Shown one piece after another: positions 61,101-64,000 of a DNA stretch of 64,000 nucleotides; position 1 is the stretch's first letter; every line of letters begins with the position of its first letter. The stretch is taken from positions 986,370 to 1,050,369 of the forward strand of contig CAWGFO010000001.1 of the NCBI GenBank assembly GCA_963821925.1, given 5' to 3'. Made by a program: the position numbers and the translations under genes. The DNA is from JAOUEA01 sp963821925. GTDB taxonomy: Bacteria; Actinomycetota; UBA4738; HRBIN12. Below the pieces are notes generated by a model. That model searched no databases. It saw nothing but the letters and a program-made list of their open reading frames with translations, and had not been told where the DNA came from.

Positions 61101-61337
61101 TTGAAGGTCAGACCTCGCACGGCCCCGGGGTTTCGGGTCGTCCCGTTGAAATCCCGTGCCACGAAGTTCTCCGTGATGAAGGAGAACCTCGAGCACCACA
61201 TCGAGGAGGAGGAAGGTGAGATGTTCGGCCAGGCGCGTCAGCTGATGGACGCCGACGAGATGGAAGAGTGCAAGCAGGCGATCTCGACCGGGCAAGCCGC
61301 TGCCCCCTGGCTGGCGACTTCGTGCTGTGCGAGCTGA
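61101..61337 (+). pseudogene. Hemerythrin HHE-domain remnant
   Basis: Residues ENLEHHIEEEEGEMFGQARQ then LMDADEMEE match the last helix of an HHE hemerythrin domain, in which HHxxEEE..MF carries iron ligands. The preceding part lacks the N-terminal helices and the frame upstream is closed, and the tail is unrelated. Thus only the C-terminal third of a hemerythrin gene remains. An intact version would fit the stress cluster. Confidence 0.55.
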
Positions 61338-61362
61338 CCAATGCGTCTTCCGAGTCGCGGCT

Positions 61363-61824
61363 CTAGCGGGTGGCTCGGGTCTCCTCGGGCTCCAGGGCAT
61401 CGAGGCGCTTGAGGATGTGATCGACCTTGCCCTCGAGACGGTCGTCACTGTCCTTCGACTCGGCGCTCCCGCGGTGGATCAGCATCGCGGAGAGGACGAC
61501 GAACGAGAACAGCTGGAGGAACTCCGATTGCCAGTTCTCGAGCGTCGACTGCCCGAACTGCACCAGATAGTGGCTCATCACGGTCGGCTCGCCGTGAGCC
61601 TGCTGCTCCTGCCGATAGGCGCCCCATTCGGCGGCCGCCTGTGCACCCCAAGACAGCAGGAACAAGCCCGCGAACGTGATCGACAGTCCGAAGTTGGACC
61701 AAGTACGTCGGAGGCGAGACCGGCGTCGTTCGTCGATGATGCTCTTCCCGAGCATGTAGAAGAGGAATACGAAGACCCCACCGACCACGATCCCGGTGAC
61801 CCACAGCACCGCTCCGTCGCTCAT
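61363..61824 (-). CDS. DUF6766 family membrane protein
   Basis: A 153-residue membrane protein: VLWVTGIVVGGVFVFLFYML, then SNFGLSITFAGLFLLSWGAQ, then LENWQSEFLQLFSFVVLSAM and RGSAESKDSDDRLEGKVDH. The LSITF...SW.AQ and ENWQSEFLQL..RGSAESKD blocks match DUF6766, of unknown function. GGAGG five bases before the ATG at 61824 decides the start over an ATG 15 bases upstream. A SigB-like promoter lies 49 bases upstream. Confidence 0.75.
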   Translation of the reverse strand: MSDGAVLWVTGIVVGGVFVFLFYMLGKSIIDERRRSRLRRTWSNFGLSITFAGLFLLSWGAQAAAEWGAYRQEQQAHGEPTVMSHYLVQFGQSTLENWQSEFLQLFSFVVLSAMLIHRGSAESKDSDDRLEGKVDHILKRLDALEPEETRATR

Positions 61825-62387
61825 GTCGACCTCCAGCAAGCGATCGATGTCGTACGCCGTCGCGGCTCACTGGTTCCCATGGGTAGGACCGACCAAACAC
61901 CACATCGGCTTCGCCGGCTCGACCTACTCGAGGGGCCGGACGGGATGAGGACGTTTTCGAGGATCGCCGCTCGGAAAGGGATGACCCACTTACAGCCGTA
62001 CCCATCGGGACCCACCGACTGAGGGTAGGCAGACATGCGTCCTGTTTGGGCCTCGGCTACGGCATCCAAGAGCCACCTCGAGAGGAGTGGCTCCTTAGCT
62101 GGGTTGCGTGCGCCCTTTCCCTCTGATTCGAGGTCCGTCTTCGACTTCTTCGTCGCGAGGAGAGAATGCCTTGTGCTCGACAGCGCACTGAACTAGATGG
62201 AGCCCCAATAGGTCGCCCGGGCGCCTCACACGGAGCAACCGGTTCGATCGGCCGCCTCGGCGCGTGTGTGATCACGCACCCCCTCTCCTTAGGTTAGGGA
62301 ACGTGAGGATCCGCGTCGCCGTCTTAGCTCCGGGATCCATCATGTGTGCGACGGCACGCGTAGAGCTCGCCACCTGGAAGATCGGGC
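61825..62387. other. Long intergenic region
   Basis: About 560 bases without a convincing gene. It contains a SigB-like promoter (61873-61898, minus) and a hairpin GAGCCAC-N10-GTGGCTC at 62070-62093, which could act as a terminator. No repeat or mobile element seen. Confidence 0.5.
61873..61898 (-). promoter_or_regulatory. SigB/SigF-like promoter 3
   Basis: On the minus strand GTTTGG, 14 bases, GGGAAC, 49 bases upstream of the DUF6766 gene. Confidence 0.5.
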
Positions 62388-62798
62388 TTACTTGATCCGA
62401 TCTCCGGGGTCCTCGCACCAGCTGTACCCGCGGATCCCCCACCAGCCACCCGGGTCGTGGAGCAGCGACACACCTTGCACGACGACGCCGTCCTTCCAGA
62501 TGTCGTACTCGCGCCCTCCGGGCCTGTGGGACTCCAGCGTCGCTCCGAACTCTGGCGACGCCTCATCGGTCGGGAAGAGCGACTCGGACGGAAGAAGCTC
62601 GCGGAACCCAGGCTCGTCCTGGAACAAGCTGGCGAGCGCGCCCTTGACGGTCGCGTGGGTAGCGCCGCGATCGGCGATCTCCGCGAACCGTCGACCATCG
62701 CCGCGGCAGACCTGACCATCGGTCGCGGAGTGCCAGACCCAGACCCCTGCCGCGATCGCGAGGACTCCTCCGACGACGACGACAACCGCTCTCCTCAT
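62388..62798 (-). CDS. Small secreted or anchored protein, copy B of a duplicated pair
   Basis: A 136-residue homologue of the protein at 55173. Shared: signal helix (RRAVVVVVGGVLAIAAGVWV), GQVC, TDEASPEFGATL, REYDIWKDGVVVQGV and the final tryptophan-rich segment GGWWGIRGYSWC. Copy B carries about 20 extra residues (LFQDEPGFRELLPSESLF) in the middle. The pair of cysteines is kept. ATG at 62798 matches the start of copy A. No family recognised; extracytoplasmic by signal. Confidence 0.65.
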   Translation of the reverse strand: MRRAVVVVVGGVLAIAAGVWVWHSATDGQVCRGDGRRFAEIADRGATHATVKGALASLFQDEPGFRELLPSESLFPTDEASPEFGATLESHRPGGREYDIWKDGVVVQGVSLLHDPGGWWGIRGYSWCEDPGDRIK

Positions 62799-63108
62799 CG
62801 GAGTCAACCGACTATCGCCGAGAAAGGTGTTTGATCGGTCCCGGGGCCATGAGGAGGTTATCGGTTAGGGAAACCCGCCCCTTGACCGATGTCGATCGTC
62901 GCTCCTGGCGCGATCGCCGAGAATCCGGTCATCCATGCAGCTCGCTGATCCGCCGGTCGGCGTCCGAGTCAGATCGGCCGCCGATCACCAGGCGCAGCAT
63001 CCGCCAGCGCGAGAGAGTACGGTCAGGCGCATGGCCATGCTCATCCGTCGTCCATCGTCGGAGCCCGATCCGTCCAATCGTCGGACCTGACCGAGGGGTG
63101 TGGACGGG
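62799..63108. other. Intergenic region with upstream block, copy B
   Basis: About 310 bases. It contains the conserved block 62846-62911 shared with copy A; otherwise nothing recognised. Confidence 0.5.
62846..62911. repeat. Conserved upstream block, copy B
   Basis: Partner of the block at 55576-55642, upstream of the homologous gene; about four-fifths identical by eye. Conserved non-coding sequence indicates a shared control element. Confidence 0.6.
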
Positions 63109-63693
63109 ATGTTTGAGAAACCGATCCGAGCCGGGACGGTCGTACTCGCGGCGGTCGCCCTCGTCACAACGGCGTTGACCATTCCAGCATCCGCCACGGC
63201 CCCGGAGCGACGGGACGCCGTGTACAAGGACACGGGCTACGACCCAGACGACGTGCCGATCGACGCGGGGTCGTGTTGTCAACAGGATCCCGACGTGCGC
63301 TCGACGACGCGGAAGGTCGCGACGAACACGAACGATGGGCGATCGCTCTTCATCACGTTCCGCACGTTCGAGGCATTGTTGGGGTACTGGACTGTCCAGG
63401 TCTTTCTGGACACCCGCGGTGGACCGCACGTCGATGCGAAGATGCGGCTCGCTGACTCGGGTGTCGGCCCGACGCGATGCGGCGTGCGGTTCCTTGCAGA
63501 GGGGCCACGCCGCGAGGGTGAGCTCATGCTCATCACCGGCGGCGGCGATCGAGCCACGTGTCGGGTACCCCTTCGGTGGGTGCATCCGACCAAGCGGATC
63601 CGCTGGAGGCTCATTTCCCCGGAAGGCTTCGAGGCGGGGACGGAGCCGGGCGTGGATGAGCACGCGCCCGATGACCGCGGCTGGTACGTGTAG
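63109..63693 (+). CDS. Secreted hypothetical protein
   Basis: A 194-residue exported protein with signal peptide AGTVVLAAVALVTTALTIPA and cleavage near ASATA. The mature part has DTGYDPDDVPIDAGSCCQQD, FLDTRGGPHVDAKMRLADSG, CGVRFLAEG and WRLISPEGFEAGTEPGVDEH. Paired cysteines and beta-strand pattern suggest a compact disulfide-bonded domain, unrecognised. A GTG nine bases upstream is also in frame. Its tail is Asp/Glu-rich. Confidence 0.65.
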   Translation: MFEKPIRAGTVVLAAVALVTTALTIPASATAPERRDAVYKDTGYDPDDVPIDAGSCCQQDPDVRSTTRKVATNTNDGRSLFITFRTFEALLGYWTVQVFLDTRGGPHVDAKMRLADSGVGPTRCGVRFLAEGPRREGELMLITGGGDRATCRVPLRWVHPTKRIRWRLISPEGFEAGTEPGVDEHAPDDRGWYV

Positions 63694-63699
63694 GGCGGC

Positions 63700-64000
63700 A
63701 TGTCGGAGGAGTCGTGCGCCCTCCAACTACGAGGGTGTGGGCGCGAGTCAGAAGATGGCGTAGTCGGCGGAGGCCGTGCGCACCGCTTCACGTCCACGCC
63801 GGGTCTCAACGAAGAAACCCCCACGTTCTCACCGAACGGACGCCGGATCGCGTTCACGTCCAACAACGCGGCGCGCAGGCATCGATACGGGGTCTGGGTC
63901 ATGCGGGCTGATGGCTCTGCCGTCGTGCAGAAGACGTCCGGCAGGAGAGACCTGAACCCCGATTGGCAGCCGATCTCACCCAGACGGGCTCGAGCCGTCG
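63700..64000 (+). CDS. TolB-like WD40/PD40 propeller protein, 3' truncated or fragment
   Basis: An open frame from an ATG at 63700 running off the window. Residues about 45-95 contain a PD40 repeat: EETPTFSPNGRRIAFTSNN, GVWVMRADGS and LNPDWQPIS, the pattern of TolB-like beta-propellers. The first 35 residues (MSEESCALQLRGCGRESEDG) do not look like a signal or propeller start, so this may be a broken gene with an odd fused leader rather than a complete 5' end. Confidence 0.45.
   Translation, partial: MSEESCALQLRGCGRESEDGVVGGGRAHRFTSTPGLNEETPTFSPNGRRIAFTSNNAARRHRYGVWVMRADGSAVVQKTSGRRDLNPDWQPISPRRARAV

Noticed and set aside
62324..62834. Overlapping frames around the copy B secreted gene on both strands
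   Set aside because: Only the frame homologous to copy A gives coherent protein; the others are shadows.
54660..64000. Second copy of the tRNA-Ala 3' end as attachment site
   Set aside because: Scanning for ttcaagtcccc and cacctccacca downstream found no match within the window.

Overview
The window is a high-GC chromosomal segment, most likely from an uncultivated actinobacterium. Supporting signs are the strong G/C third-position bias, an F420-type luciferase-like oxidoreductase, an MptA/B-like polyprenol mannosyltransferase, DUF2252, FmdB-type zinc ribbons, a bacterial translin and, above all, a leaderless gene-start pattern. In that pattern a TANNNT box sits 5-8 bases before the start codon of at least eighteen genes. 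No ribosomal or strongly taxon-specific marker is present, so the class is left open.

Layout. 1-9.1 kb is acyl-CoA catabolism: an Fe-S (CCG) oxidoreductase, a two-subunit B12 mutase whose active-site residues look like isobutyryl-CoA mutase, an acyl-CoA dehydrogenase, DUF2252, a YbaK-like deacylase, a phytoene-dehydrogenase-like FAD enzyme and a CaiD-like crotonase. 9.2-21.4 kb is mixed: DEAD-box helicase, a MarR regulator with three operator palindromes, a luciferase-like enzyme, a PAP2-kinase membrane fusion, homocysteine methyltransferase, alpha/beta hydrolase, a DUF2157 membrane protein with a truncated paralogue, an SGNH lipoprotein and an EamA transporter. 21.4-29.4 kb holds two large secreted repeat proteins, a GT4-GH130 fusion with a companion alpha-helical glycosidase-like protein, and a 5'-3' exonuclease. 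29.4-36.8 kb has two DinB proteins around two methyltransferases, an AlkA-type glycosylase, a YpfJ-like zinc protease, RlmN and an orphan ABC ATPase. 36.8-42 kb encodes membrane acyl- and glycosyl-transferases. 42-54.6 kb is housekeeping: TldD/TldE, an ABC exporter, UppP, CpaB, MTA phosphorylase, GalU, MoeA, MoaC and translin, ending in tRNA-Ala(CGC).

Beyond the tRNA (54.7-64 kb) coding density falls, and small hypothetical genes, gene remnants, an AlpA-like DNA-binding protein and a duplicated secreted-protein gene appear. This stretch also carries an anti-sigma kinase (RsbW-like) divergent from a STAS antagonist (RsbV-like), surrounded by envelope and stress genes: an MscS-type helix protein, YihY, a low-affinity iron permease family protein and DUF6766. 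Three of these transcription units have a promoter of the form GTTTNN-N14-GGG(A/T)A(C/G), the SigB/SigF type. I read this as a tRNA-adjacent general-stress module with its own partner switch.

Four conserved genes (FAD oxidoreductase, luciferase-like oxidoreductase, alpha/beta hydrolase, acyltransferase) are each broken by a single net one-base shift. Assembly or basecalling error and real decay are both possible. All calls were made by eye; no search was run.
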